Shown: in pieces, positions 23,935 through 36,157 of the stretch
Numbering within the stretch: the first letter of the stretch is position 1
Layout: the number at the start of each line of letters is the position of its first letter
DNA from: Proales similis
Taxonomy: Eukaryota > Rotifera > Eurotatoria > Ploima > Proalidae
Direction of reading: 5' to 3'
NCBI GenBank assembly: GCA_019059635.1
Contig: JAGVRJ010000003.1
Coordinates: forward strand, 1,860,001 to 1,924,000
Length of the DNA: 64,000 bases
Notes under the pieces: model-generated
What the model was told of the DNA's origin: nothing
Databases searched by the model: none
The model's input: only the letters and a program-made list of their open reading frames with translations
Position numbers and translations under genes: made by a program

Positions 23935-24428
23935 ATTTCAGTCAGATTCTTTTAAATTTAAAGGAATCAATCGATTATTTAGGGTGATAACTTCAAAAAA
24001 CTTTTAATAAATAAGAAAGCGAAATTTATTGATGCTTGTCTAGACTAGGCCAGCTCTTAGAAATTTTGACATTTGCCAAAAAAATTCATAAGCATTCCTG
24101 AATCTGTCAACGAACAGTTAAATTAATTTCAAGCTTTAATTATGCCTAGTAGGGGACATTTTATATTCTTTAGACTGATCGAAGTTCAAAGCCCTTGTAG
24201 CGTCACGGGTGCCAGGCAAGATCTTACTGGGAAGAATTTGGCCGATCGGAAAAATTCAATGGACAATCTAGTTCTTCTGCGCTTGTTTCACGACTATACG
24301 CATTAGCGGAAGAAAAATAAAAAATGAAATAATAAAATTTTCTTGCATAATGAACGGATGCTTCTTATCTATGTTTTCGTGATATTGATTCATATATTTG
24401 CACGCTAGATCGATAAGCTGAATTTAAA
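23935..24428. other. Intergenic IMPA / ANKMY2
   Basis: No exon seen; 3' flank of IMPA and upstream region of ANKMY2. Confidence 0.45.
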
Positions 24429-25538
24429 ATGATCGAAATACCGGCCAAGAAGCAGAGTGAAATTTTCGAGTTACTTAAAGACGGTAAAGAAGATAAAGCA
24501 ATCGCTTTTATTAAAGAGAACAGACTCGAGAAAATTGATACCGAGGACGAGAGTGGCACAACAGTTCTTCAGTACGCTGCGTATCGGGGGTTTTATCAAC
24601 TATGTTTGCTTCTATTAGAGCAAGGCGCCGATACAAATGCGAAAACACACTCACAAGGCTACTCTGCGCTTATGTTTGCAGCATTAGCCAATCATCACCA
24701 AATTGTGCGTCTTTTACTTGATAAAGGCGCTGACCCAGATTACAAAAACACGATTGGAAAAACAGCTGCTCAGATGGCTGCCTTTGTGAACGCCACCGAG
24801 TCAGCTGAAGTGATCAACTCTTATGTTTCGTCCAAGTTATTACAGAATTTTCTTAGGATTGATGACAGGCAAGAATATCAGGTCGCTGTTAATGATCTGC
24901 ATCAAATTCTATCGAGCTCCTTGAATTATTCTCCAGTGCGAATTCTCAAGTTAATTAGCCATTCACCAACTCTTATTAAGAATCTTAAAGCCATCAGCGA
25001 TTCCCTTGAAAAATTCATCAAACATGCATTCACTGGTGATGAGCCGAATGAAATATTGGCTTTTAAGTTACATGTTTATAAATACACCATAGATTTCGTG
25101 CTCAAACAAAAAAAGTCTGCGGAAGATGATTGCGAAGAAAAATTGCTGGAGACTTGTGCAAGATGTTTTATCAAAGAAGAAAAGGTCTTACTTAACGGTA
25201 CAGATTTAAGAATGAGAGTCTTTCAAGAGAAATTTCTGAGAGAATGCATCCGACAGTTTCCGTATAAGCAATGTTCAATCGTTCAACAAATGGCGAGTGT
25301 ACTATCCAAAACATCAGTCGGAAGTCATCCATCTGCTCTTTATGTTATAACTAGTTATATCAATGGCCAGCGTTTCAATTCGGATGACACGAATCACAAA
25401 AAACCATCATTGAAATGTGAAAGCTGTGGGGAGAAAAGCCAAGAAGCAAAAACTTGCACTCATTGCAATCGAGTTGTGTATTGCGATCGCTTTTGCCAAC
25501 GTCTTGATTGGCCCTCTCACAAGAAAAAAGAATCTTAG
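24429..25538 (+). CDS. ANKMY2: ANKMY2: ankyrin repeat and MYND finger protein
   Basis: Single exon, 369 residues. Three ankyrin repeats lie in residues about 35-130 (TTVLQYAAYRGFYQLCLLLL, GYSALMFAALANHHQIVRLL, GKTAAQMAAFVNATESAEV). A helical middle follows, then a C-terminal MYND zinc finger with CESCGEKSQEAKTCTHCNRV, VYCDRFCQRLDWPSHK. Domain order and the spacing match ANKMY2, which is slightly longer in vertebrates (about 440). ANKMY2 acts in cilia-linked Hedgehog signalling through adenylyl cyclase trafficking (known for the mammalian protein). Lack of introns is unusual among its neighbours. Confidence 0.93.
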   Translation: MIEIPAKKQSEIFELLKDGKEDKAIAFIKENRLEKIDTEDESGTTVLQYAAYRGFYQLCLLLLEQGADTNAKTHSQGYSALMFAALANHHQIVRLLLDKGADPDYKNTIGKTAAQMAAFVNATESAEVINSYVSSKLLQNFLRIDDRQEYQVAVNDLHQILSSSLNYSPVRILKLISHSPTLIKNLKAISDSLEKFIKHAFTGDEPNEILAFKLHVYKYTIDFVLKQKKSAEDDCEEKLLETCARCFIKEEKVLLNGTDLRMRVFQEKFLRECIRQFPYKQCSIVQQMASVLSKTSVGSHPSALYVITSYINGQRFNSDDTNHKKPSLKCESCGEKSQEAKTCTHCNRVVYCDRFCQRLDWPSHKKKES

Positions 25539-26048
25539 TTTTTTGTTTGGATCTGATGCAAAACATCATTTTTCCATAAATGAATATTTTGTTTGCAAAA
25601 CATGCCGCTGTAAATATTTGCAAATCCCACTCAAATAATTTTATTTTGGTGGTTTTATCTTATTCGTTCAGTTAGGGACAAGTTAAGTTTTAATAAATAT
25701 AGTGTTAAGGGATGAATTGATGCTAGTTGGGCAACATTTTTGTCTCTTAAACTCATTATATCAGGGGTCAATAAAGAGAAGAGTCAGGCAGGTTAAGGTA
25801 TAGTGAGTTTCTCATCTGCGTCCTTTTCTGGCTTGACACATTATTTAGCGAAACATATGACTAGCATAATTTTAAAATCTAGAGCAATTATGAACGGAAC
25901 GGCTATGCGATGGATAAATTATTTTATTTCTTACTGGAATCCGTTTACGTGTTAAGTTTTAAGAAAACGTGTTGACCCAGAATTTCCGTTCTTTTTCTTT
26001 TCGTTCAAATTTTACATTTAGATTTAAAGTAAGGCTCTCATTCAGAGA
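25539..26048. other. Intergenic ANKMY2 / POMGNT1-like
   Basis: No gene recognised. AT-rich; 3' flank of ANKMY2 and promoter of the next gene. Confidence 0.45.
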
Positions 26049-29000
26049 ATGGTGAATGTAAAAAGGCTTGTCTTAAAACGTTTTGGCGGTATTTAAAATT
26101 TTTTTACGAACTTTTACCGTTTGCTATATATTATTAATTATATAGGACCATCTAATTTTATTCTATTCTTGCTTTTAACTGCCATATCTTACCTTGTCAT
26201 CAGGGCATATTTATTCGATACAGCCGTCGACTATGAGAAAAAAAAGGAAGAAGTCATAAAGGATCTTCACGAGCATCTTGCAGGTAAGGAAGCTTTCCAC
26301 TAAATAAAATTCATCTATAAAATTTATTTATTTTTGGAAGGTTTTGAAAAGAAGTCTGAATTATTACCGTCTACAAAATTCACCCCCACTCTTGATCCTG
26401 GTAGGATATTGAATTCGAGAACTTAAGAAACAAAGCAGAAAAAAACAATTTAAAATAGAATGTGCGATAGAAGAAGTGTGCTCAGGGGCAATGGTTCCTT
26501 ACAAAGTTATATCAGGAGAAGGGATAGAGAATTATCCAACCATTTGCTTCAACGGCAAACTGTATGGTTTTTAAGATGTGAAGTGTATGCAGATTTTTAA
26601 ATCGTAGTACTCAAACAGACTCATGCACAAAAGCCTGAAAGACAATAAAGTTGGCCGAGGAGTCAATGTGGTCCTTTTAAAAAGTAATCCAAATTGACTG
26701 AACCAACAGAAGCAATATTTTAGCCCATTTGAACTGTTTACTCAGAAGATACATATGAAATGAAACATATCGAGTCATTCGACACTTTTTTGGAAGGTTT
26801 TATTCAAAGTTTTTGGAAATTCAAATCATGAAAAAAAGAAATAATACTTTTAAGATCACAAACTGCTTCGCTTTTTAAGGTCAAATACAGAAGATGGTGA
26901 CATCATTATAATAGCCAGTTATGACGAAATGGCGAACGGGTTAGATATTTGCTTTAAAAATACTCAAACTTGAAGCTAAGCCCAACTCAAAGCCTGAGAG
27001 AAACTGTAAAAAGTTCTATGGAATTTTTCGGAAGCCAACTTTTTTCTAATGTTAAGTTTCGTGATTCTTACGTCATGCTTGGTCAAAGAGGAATATCAAA
27101 AGGAAAAGCAATTGAATTCGTAAATTTTTTCAAAATGTTTTAATGTTGATAAACGTTCGCTTATTAAATTTCCTCAATAGCTAGAGGCCAAAGGAAAACG
27201 AGATTTCGCCAAAGAAGCAAAAATTACTGGATGCGCTTCATTTCCTCGTATGTAGCTAAATCTCGTATGCTGTAATTGCCTGATTCTTTTAAACAGCATT
27301 GCAATCTTTCCAAGTTGGAAAAATAACTCCGCTTCAATTTGAAAATGCGAGAGTCAACAGCAATGAGCAAATAGTAGTCGGTGAACTGATCAAAAACTGT
27401 GGTCTAAAAGAGCCATGCAAAGCAGATGAGTTTCCGGTGCATATTTACACTGGAAAAAACCAAAATGATGAACCGAAAATCTGTGTGAATGGTCGTTAGT
27501 AAGGAGAATTGTTATGTTTTCAATAACCAGAAATAATTAATTTTGTTGCAAAAGTGTTATCGCGCGAGGAATAAACGATGGCGGAAGAGGTCTTAACATG
27601 GTGGTTGTCGGCAATGGCAAAGAAGTGATAAAGACAGCGCACTTTGATACATATTTTGACGGTAGAAATATAAAATATCTCTAAAATCGCTATTATAAGC
27701 ATTTTTTGCTTCTTTTCGTTGATCAGATAGCACCAATTTGGAAATTTTCTTGGAGGGTCTCTCAGAAGACGTTATTCTGATTGCTGCTACTTTTGATGAC
27801 GCTTCCCGCAAGTAAATGGCTTTTTTAATATTTATTTAATTATTTTGCCGAGCGATTTGATTTTGACTGGGTCTACCCAAAAAAATTATTCCACAAAAAA
27901 TATCTGGAAAGTAATCCAAGCTCTACTGAAGAGTTACAAAGCGATTTAGTAAAATCTCAAATAAAGGGTTACTTGGTTTTTAGACGCAGGCAAATAGTTT
28001 TGAGCTAAAAAGAACCTTCACTATTCATCATAGTTATTAATGAGAAGATTGAACTCGTTCATACCCTTAAGAGCTCTGAATGTTTACGCAATTTTTAAAC
28101 CCTCGGAACCTTACTTTCTGATAAATTTAATTTTTATTTCTCTGTTTTTATTTTCTGTTGGCGGCTACCAGTTTATAACCTGCTTTTTCACTTGAACTAG
28201 GCTTGGGAATTACGCAAAAAACTTACTTTTTGAGTTCGGCTCAGGGCTTGTACAAAACTTGAAGCTACGAGACGGTTGGTTCTTAGTCGGCAGCAAGAAT
28301 CTATCCGGTTTTTCACCACTTGAAGAGGTTTTGTTAATGATTTTTACCGAATAACCTCTTTAGATATGCCCTACCAAAGAAAACCTTAAAATAATTTTTG
28401 TTATTAAGGTTTCATATGCTGGACCGAATAATGCTTATCCTAAACCTCTTGACAAACGGTTTTGTGTTCCTGAAACAAGTAGTTTTTCTTTTTTTAATCT
28501 TGGCCTTTACTAATGAGAAAAATAAGTTCGCGGAATGAAAATACGACCTGATCCGCTACCAGACATGAACGAGAAACGACGAGATTTCTGCTCGAGATAT
28601 GATGGCTACGGCGAGTTTTGCACAAGTAATTCTTTTGATTTCCAAGCAGCTAATCTCGTTTCAAATAACCTTGTCGGAAGATGAAAACATTGACAAACCT
28701 TTGAGCCCAGTTCCTATGATAAATAAAACTCTACATGGACATCCAGTTTACGATCTGCCAATAATTGTAATTGCTGCAATGTCCCACAACTCGCTGAGAA
28801 TGACGCTCGAAACAATAATAATGCAACCGGGTATCAAACAAGAGTCGGTCTATGTATGCATTGATGAAAAGCTTCAAGAACTTGCTTCATTAGTCGATTT
28901 ATTTGCATTTCAATATGTGAAAATCGACTCGAGCACCAGCTACGAGCAGATCTATGAAAAATCTCTAAAAAAAATACTTGAGATTGACTTGATTGAGAAA

Positions 29001-29967
29001 CAGAAATCGGCATTCATCTTAATCGAAGAGGAGCTTGTCCTCTCCCCTGACTTTTTATATTTTTATTCTCAAGTTTACGACACCTTTATGGGCGACGAAT
29101 CTCTCGCAGCTGTAAGTGCCTGGAATCCAAATTGTAAGTGAATATACCGGCAGTCAAATCGCTCGAGTTAATATGGAATTGTTTTGATTAGCTTTTGCAC
29201 ATTTGGATGGAGATGCCCGACTATTGTACCGCACCAATGATTTCCCAGGCTTGGGAAGTATGATTAAGCGGGTTACATATGAAAAATATATAAAAAACAA
29301 GTTCAATAAATGTTGCTCAAAACGAGCTTGGAACGGTTGGAGCATTGTCGATTCTACAGGAAATCAAGAACAAGTTGATGTCTTGATGCCGGATGTTTCA
29401 AGAGTTTTCCGCCGACCATATGACATATCATCCAAAGATTTTGATTTTCTGGATGCCCTTTTTAATCGCAAACGAAAAACGAATCTGTAAGTGATAAAGT
29501 TCAAGCATCATCAAACAAGTATTTTAATCATTTTTTAAATCGGAAAATTTAACATCAAAAAAGTTTGCCATTTCCCATGTATCAAGATATTGAATCTCAT
29601 AAAAGTCAATTGAGTTATTTGAGCTCAATTAAAAAATTTTTGCAAAATGCAGTAGAATACCCGAACGAGGAGGAGTGCTACAAAACTGGAAAGCTTGATC
29701 TATCAAATCTTAAAGAGTGAGTTAACTTAAATTGCTTTGGGATATATTATCTAAAAGGCGACTGCTAGAGCGAATTACAAAATAACATTTGAACAGAAAA
29801 CACACGATGATCTAGAACTTCTTAAGAGGCTTTGCATCTGTTTCAATTTATTCTATTTCGAAGGACATCCGCCAATGGCAATCTACAATCGCAGTATTAT
29901 TAGATTTTCGATTGGTTTCAGCCAGTTCGTTTTAATCGGTTCAAAGAATGATCTTCTTAAGAATTGA
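26049..29967 (+). CDS. POMGNT1/GnT-I-like glycosyltransferase-family protein with two ILEI-type stem modules, possibly inactive
   Basis: Start MVNVKRLVLKRFG at 26049, spliced to a membrane anchor (NFILFLLLTAISYLVIRAYL): a type II topology. Two ILEI/PANDER-like stem modules follow. Module 1 (about 26340-27250) has YPTICFNGKLY, VGRGVNVVLLKSN and FRDSYVMLGQRG. Module 2 (about 27299-28490) has PKICVNGR, GGRGLNMVVVGNG, HFDTYFD and LRDGWFLVGSKN. The GnT-I domain (28600-29967) has LPIIVIAAMSHN, SAWNPNC, LGSMIKRVTYEKYIKNK and MPDVSRVFRR. Many short introns, about fifteen exons. POMGnT1 adds GlcNAc to O-mannose on alpha-dystroglycan in the Golgi; GnT-I acts on N-glycans. Here the metal motif reads EEE (29025-29033), where relatives have EED or EDD, and the catalytic WDxW region reads WNGW (about 29329-29340). 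Catalysis is therefore in doubt. Confidence 0.82.
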
Positions 29968-30306
29968 ATTTTTCAGCCATTATCTGAAAGTATAATGCCT
30001 TGATTGCTTTTTAAGAATGAAATATTAACAAGATTCAGTTATATCAATGATTCACGAAGAGCTTTACTAAAATTTTGTTTTTATGGTTATTACTTAACTT
30101 CGACAAAAATAAACAGACATTTTCCCCTAATTTATTTTAAAGATGTTTATTTACAGTCAATTGTTGGCAAAAACAGTGAATAGGGCAGGCGGTTGAGGAA
30201 GTTGGGATGAAGTTTTAGGGTTAGGTCAAATAATCGATCTAAACAAAAGAAACATTTTCTAATCTATTTTTTTTAAGTGTTACTACAAAGAAATTGGTCA
30301 GTTAAA
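29968..30306. other. Tail-to-tail 3' flanks of POMGNT1-like and BMP-like genes
   Basis: 339 nt between two convergent stop codons. 3' UTR sequence; no exon seen. Confidence 0.5.
30108..30113 (+). terminator. Polyadenylation signal AATAAA, POMGNT1-like gene
   Basis: AATAAA 141 nt after the stop at 29967; no closer canonical signal seen. Confidence 0.45.
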
Positions 30307-32068
30307 TTAGCGGCAGCCGCATTCATCGACGATCATGTCAGGTAAGCGCTTAACGACTCGGTCTTGATTTGTTTCCAAATACATAACCGTCAGGGGTCGC
30401 GTTTTGGATGCGACACAACAGACTTTCGTTGGTTTAATCTTGTTGCTCAAATCAATAACGCCAAGTATATGATTTATTATGGCGTAGTTGGAATAGTTTT
30501 CCTTAAATTTTTTGGCTATAACAAAATTGTTCCTGATCGGATAAATCAAAATTTTTATCTACCTTTGATGATTCTGAATCAAATTGGCACTCCCCTGCAC
30601 ACAAGTGACTCAGATAATTCTTGGGTTGCAGGATCCAATCAGAAAGACCAATGTCATTGAAATCAATAATCGATAGACGCCCTGAACAACCCGCACCATT
30701 CGATGGAGTTTTAGGATCTTTTTTCCATTTCTCATCATTTTCTCCAGCCAGTCTTTCTCCCTCATCATCCAAAAAATTAACCAAACGTTTTTTTCGAGTC
30801 AGATTGAAACTGTTCAAATGTGTAGCTAATCTGACTTGATTGATCAATCGATCACTGGCACCTACCACAACTGTCAGTCTGCCAGTATTAGGGCTGTTAG
30901 GGTTGTATCTATAATGATTATGCTGTTGAGTATCTTCGAAGTTTTCATTTAATTTCTTGTATTCTGTTAATTTTTGAGTCGTTCTCGCTGGTAAATGGCT
31001 GGCTTCTTTTGCAATTTCAAATATTTGAGATGATTGGATTATTTCGTGGTCCCTTTTAACCATATTTGACATTAGCCGACTTTGAAGAAATGATTTCAAA
31101 TGTTCATCTTGATCGAAGCTGGATATTAATAGATATGGATTAAGACGCTTAGTCTCAAAAGAACGACGTCTGAAATAGCGACTCGTTTTATCTTCCCGAA
31201 TCTCAATAATCAAATAGAGCTGGTCTAGTCCGAAATCGTCCAGATTATTCAAATGATCATTTGTAAAGTAAGTATCTGGTTTTGACTCTGTCTCTTTCAT
31301 TTTTCGATCATTTAAGCTTCTTTCTCTGAGGGTAATGTATGATTTAATGGAATCGTACATGTTAAACATTTTCCATGGCATGCTTTTTCTTCCATAAAAT
31401 CTGGAATTGAAGCTAATGAAAGATGCGGGACTCAATTCAGATAAAGATTTGTTTAACATAGGACATGAATAGAGATTGTTACAATGTATGTAAAAAAGTG
31501 AAAGTTCGGAATTCGGCTTAAGATTGATAGTGTTCAAAAACAATTCTGCTTTCATGATCAACTCTCTGGGTGGAATAGTTGTTAGATTGAATACAAAGTA
31601 AGACCGTTGACCCAGTGACACTGTTGCAAAAAGATTATTTTTTTTTTCAATTTTTAAGTAAGTTAAAGTTTCTTTACATTTTACCGACTGAATCAACCTG
31701 ACGGAGTCGATTTGATCCGATGATGGGGTGTCATTTTTGGTCATACCATTATAAATTGCTTGTAAATGATCAGTTCCAGGATTTTTTTCGAAGGCTTCGC
31801 TACTTGCGTTAATTTTTTGATGCTCAAAAGCTTGCAGTATATCCCTGACATTATGGATTAACTGGTTGGTTTTTAACTCTTGCGACTGAAAGGTAAACGT
31901 TTTTTGTAGACTAGAAGTATTTAAGTCTGGATCAAAGCTTCGCAAATGTTCCAGGAATTGACGTCTGGTCTGAAGTTGAGGGTTAGGCAACGGCTCGCAA
32001 TAAGTTAAGTCGTTGATGGCGATGATATAGACAATCAGTAACGAGATAATTCGCCGAGTTTCAGGCAT
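30307..32068 (-). CDS. TGF-beta superfamily ligand, BMP-like
   Basis: Two exons: 32068-30563 and 30501-30307, joined in phase 0. A signal peptide (RIISLLIVYIIAINDLTYC) starts a prodomain of about 400 residues, then a furin site LTRKKR. The mature domain holds all seven expected cysteines: GAGCSGR, HLCAGEC, VCC and the terminal CGCR. Family marks are IIDFNDIGLSDWILQP, NYAIINHIL, TVMYLETNQD and MIVDECGCR. The cystine-knot intron falls between the second and third cysteine clusters. It is a secreted dimeric morphogen acting through Ser/Thr kinase receptors and Smads. Divergence from BMP2/4 and BMP5-8 is enough that I give no subtype. It has about 1.75 kb of non-coding sequence upstream. Confidence 0.93.
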
Positions 32069-33823
32069 AGTTCTTTAAAACTTTTCTGCAAATGAGTTAA
32101 AAGTGAAATTAGAGCAGTTTTTCTAGTTCTTTCGGCTTAATTGGATCTCAGCATGCGCTGATTTCAAAGAGTACTGAAACTGCTTTCTGCCTTCTTGATG
32201 GTCAATTAGAATGGTTCGTTTAACAAATAGGAAATGCAGAAAAAGCTCCAATCATTTCACAAATAGCAGTTATGTTCAATGAATCATGCCAGGCATCAGA
32301 AAAATAAATATCTATTGCATAAAGGCCGCCTTTTAATGAGGCGACTCCAGGCGCCCAAGGCGGCTAAGAAAACTTGGCCATCGGGAGAATTGAACTAAAG
32401 CGTGGACGAACTCACGCACTCTCTCTCAAATTAACGCCTATCGACACGAATTAAGGATGGAGTAAATGAAGCGAGAAGATGAAAACCATTAATTAAGTGT
32501 GAGGAAATATTTTATGTATTCAAAAATGGATGTGATCACAAGCCAGTGATCGGTCGCACCTCTTTTTCTGATTCTTAAAGCTCGTTGTTAATCACTTGAT
32601 CTAGTAGCAGGTCGGGCACGTTCGACAAGGCGAACAAATAAAGTGACCGACGACGGTTCGTTTGAAGTCGCTGATTGCTTTAAAGAAGGGCCTCACTAGA
32701 GGCATGATTCTAGAATAACTAGAGTTCTATGTGCGTGATCGGTCGAGTGCGACATCCGGCTCGTCTCGGGTCGACATGGATACGGTCGGACTCTGAGTCA
32801 TCAAGTTTGGTCCAGCAACTTGCATGCCACTCGATTTGTTTCGCAGTTGGGCTTTTTATTAATGACCACCCAATCATTCGAAAGAACGCGAATCACTGAA
32901 TAATACCTAATTCAAGCAGGGGAATTGAAAGTTAACAGAGGTATGTCTTCAGTCCATAATTCAAACTTATGATATGATATAGTATACGGTTACGCAATGG
33001 ACTTTACGTCTGGAGATCATGATGCTGTGAACTTAAGCCTAATTGAGATATGACCGTTGTCTGGTTCAATCATCATAATCAGACGGGCATAGTGTATTTC
33101 TAAAATGCTAGAGCCTGGAATGCACAGCAGATAGTCAATTCATGACCAGCAGCGGCCCACCGGCGCCAACATTTCTTAATACTGACCTAATAATGGTATA
33201 GAGCATAAACAACGCTGGTACGCCAATAGATGCTTTTTGATTAGATTAAGCGAACGAGAAAACCGAGGCGCCGCCGCCTAATGTGCGCCTTTACCCCTGG
33301 GACTTGACACTTCAAGCAGTGAATGCATTAGTGAGCGTGAGTAAAGGCGCATGTTGTTGGACTAAGGCGCATCGAATTCAATGAGTTAGCTGTGAGCCCA
33401 TATGTGAAAATGGTCGAACGAGTTTGTCGCCATGAGTCTGCTATTTCTCATCCAATCCATTTCATATGTTTTGGCTTTTGGCTCTTTGGCTTGAAATCAA
33501 TTAAGCATTGTATTTAATCGAAATTCCTTTTCGTTTCATTGCTTCCAGACTACTCAGGTATAACACTTGCATATAGACATAAATCGTATGTTTTGAGAAT
33601 CAAAGCAGATTCGCCGTTTTCATTTAAACACGGGATGCACACTGTTGATGGTGTCTGAATGCTGAGAAAATTTCGGCCGCCAAATAGGCGTGAAAATTTA
33701 ATGAGGAAATCGGCGGTGCAAAATGAAACGTTTTTCAATGCATTTCCCCTGATGTAAGCCCAATACCTTGTTTGTTCAACTACTTAAGGCGGTTAAATCG
33801 AGTCTGAGTGATTCATTTCTTTA
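32069..33823. other. Long non-coding stretch upstream of the BMP-like gene
   Basis: 1.75 kb between the BMP-like start codon and the SMYD5 stop, one of the longest gaps in the window. No exon or RNA gene recognised. It is less AT-rich than most spacers and may hold enhancers of the ligand gene. That is inference from size only. Confidence 0.45.
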
Positions 33824-35392
33824 TTAATCATCTTCGTCAATTTCTTCATCCTCTTCATAGTCCTCCTCTTCAAGCTCTTCGTCACTTGTCTCGTCAGGCT
33901 GGCCAATTTCTTGTTGACACTTCTCACATTCACACTCAAAAAGGTAATTCTGTTTTAGTTCTTTTTGCCTGGAATGTCTGCTACGGCATAGCTCACACTC
34001 GTCCAAGTAAGAAATATAAATCTCTTGACCTGGTAGAATTTCTTCAAGTGCTACTAAGCTCAACTCAAAATCATTGTTACGAAACTCAATCTGAGAATTA
34101 GGCTTGCAACTATGATTAACCATTGCTTGGAGGCGGTAAAGGCCTGCCCCTTCAGAATCTAAAAAGCTTCCCGCAGCTGAGGAAAGCTTTTAGAATAGAA
34201 GTTTATAAAATTGGCTCCGTCCATACTTACTGCGATCAAGCTCGTCATAAATTCGATCTATTTCTTTGTCAAACAGTTTACGATCTTTCCGATTCATTTC
34301 TAATTTAGCGGCATTTCTAACATAGACCCCAAATGCACTGGTTCCGATTCCTTGATAAATTTTTGACTGATAGTCTTTAAATTCATGTTTACAATAAATG
34401 TTTTGGGATATCTAACCTTGAGAATTTCGCCCCAATAGACCAAAAATATTTCGAAAATTCTCCGGACTTAACAGCTGCTCACATTCTGAATCATACAAAA
34501 AGTGAATAAAATAATCCAAAACCATTTGTCTTAAGGTTTCTATTTTGGTCTAAAATAGAACAAATAATTAGTGGCCATATCTTATATCAATGTGATTGGA
34601 CCCTTACAAAAAACTTTTCCTCCAGAAGCTTATGCTTGAGACGTCCATCGTCACTTATTAATTTGTACTCATATGTGCCAAGATCTTGAAGCATAGCCTT
34701 TTTGTTGGCACTCTTTCAATGAGGTAAAAACAATTTTAAATGAAATTGAAATATGGCATTTGGAAACCTGTTTCAAGGTGGCTAGAAGTTTTATAATGAT
34801 GGCCAATGACGTTGTTTCTGGAGGCAAGTGGACTTGTTTCCAAGCATCCATCATGACATTATATGGATGATCAGGATTGAGACGCTGGTTGCCAAGACAA
34901 ATAGTTCGATGGTATTTTTCTAATGCATCAACTCGACAAGTCTCACTGCAATAACCAATACCACACTCCGGACAATTGACAAATGTCGATTTGTCTGTCG
35001 GGTCACATATTTCCACCAACGGTAAACTAATACGGGGATTTTCAGCCAAGCGTCTGAGATTCTCAAGGGCGTCTTCTAATGGCCTTAAACAGTGCTCACA
35101 TGCCTAAGTTTTGCAAAATAGTTAACTTTTCAGGTACTCCTTTATGATTAATATAATACTTTGTAGCCATAAAACTCATTCCAAGCAAACTGAGCGCTAA
35201 AAAGTGGTTTTTCTGTGAATATCACATCTCCTTTGTTAAAGTGGTGTTTGCTTAATAAGGACCTATTCTATTTTTTTGTTTAACAATCTATTTATTTTTA
35301 ACAGCCAAATTTAAAACCTTTTTAGGATCCAAGACTTTAACTTCGTAGCTATTATTGTTAATGTCTGTTTTTTGGAAGCTATCATGATCCAT
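33824..35392 (-). CDS. SMYD5: SMYD5: SET and MYND-type zinc finger protein methyltransferase
   Basis: Start MDHDSFQKTD at 35392. Following exons read NKGDVIFTEKPLFSAQFAWN, ACEHCLRPLEDALENLRRLA, then the MYND-like cluster FVNCPECGIGYCSETCRVDA with KYHRTIC, then PPETTSLAIIIKLLATLKQ. The SET core is MVNHSCKPNSQIEF with LVALEEILPGQEIYISYLDE. The post-SET cysteines CELCRSRHSRQ, FECECEKC follow. A strongly acidic Glu/Asp tail ends the protein, as in vertebrate SMYD5. Introns are short. The junction after exon 1 was not resolved to a phase. SMYD5 methylates histones and ribosomal protein targets (family knowledge). All metal ligands of the MYND and post-SET regions that I checked are present. Confidence 0.93.
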
Positions 35393-36157
35393 TTTAACTG
35401 AAATCAAAAATAAAAATTCAGCATGCGCTTTGCCCAGAGTAAAATATTCTCGAAACAATTCCATATTTACTTAAGAACAGTTATAGGCTAACAGTTGTTT
35501 TATTTGTCTCAGGTCTAAGGGTCGTTTTGATTTTTTCAACAAAATTGTGGGAGTTCAAATTCTTGGATGACAGGTGTTGCATCCTTTTCTGTCATCATCC
35601 TCGGCTATAAGACCGACTCCAAGCTCGAAGGTAAGGAAAATAATAAACCTTTCGAGCCAGTGTCCCTTTTCAAATAGTTTAAATCTTATTATATTTGTTT
35701 TAATTGCTATTCATTTTCCAAAATCGTCTCTGTAATTAAATAGTTGTTTATTGTTTGCCAAGTGTCAACAGAAAAGAGAAAATGATGACGCCAAAGAGAC
35801 AAAGGAAAGGCCAAGCAGCTAATGGTCGGCTAAATGAATAATCAAGCGCATAAATTATGGGTGTAAGTAAACAAAGAATTAGGTCCAATCGGGATAGAGA
35901 ATACAGAACGGGCTAAAGACGAGGCGCAACCATCAGACTAAGGCATTGCACGAAATTTAGATATCTAGTTAACGGATTGCGTACGTGTGCTGCTATATTA
36001 AAACTCCAGGCGGCTAGTGATTGTGAGAGCAGCGGCGCGTCGTATTCAAAGCAGGCGTAATCCGAACTGTTCGACTTATCGCTCTTATTTATTTTACAGC
36101 GAATTCGACTCGAACATAGAACATATAGTTTATAAAGAGGCAATTAATTAACATTAC
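35393..36157. other. Divergent promoter region SMYD5 / atrophin
   Basis: 765 nt between divergent genes. An ATG at 35567 opens a short frame that runs to a consensus GTAAGG donor near 35632, so a 5' exon of the atrophin gene is conceivable. No matching acceptor at the atrophin ATG was found. Confidence 0.4.

Noticed and set aside
35567..35632. Short ATG frame ending in a consensus GTAAGG donor, possible first exon of atrophin
   Set aside because: The atrophin ATG at 36158 has no acceptor just upstream that would join it, and the BAH region starts normally from that ATG.
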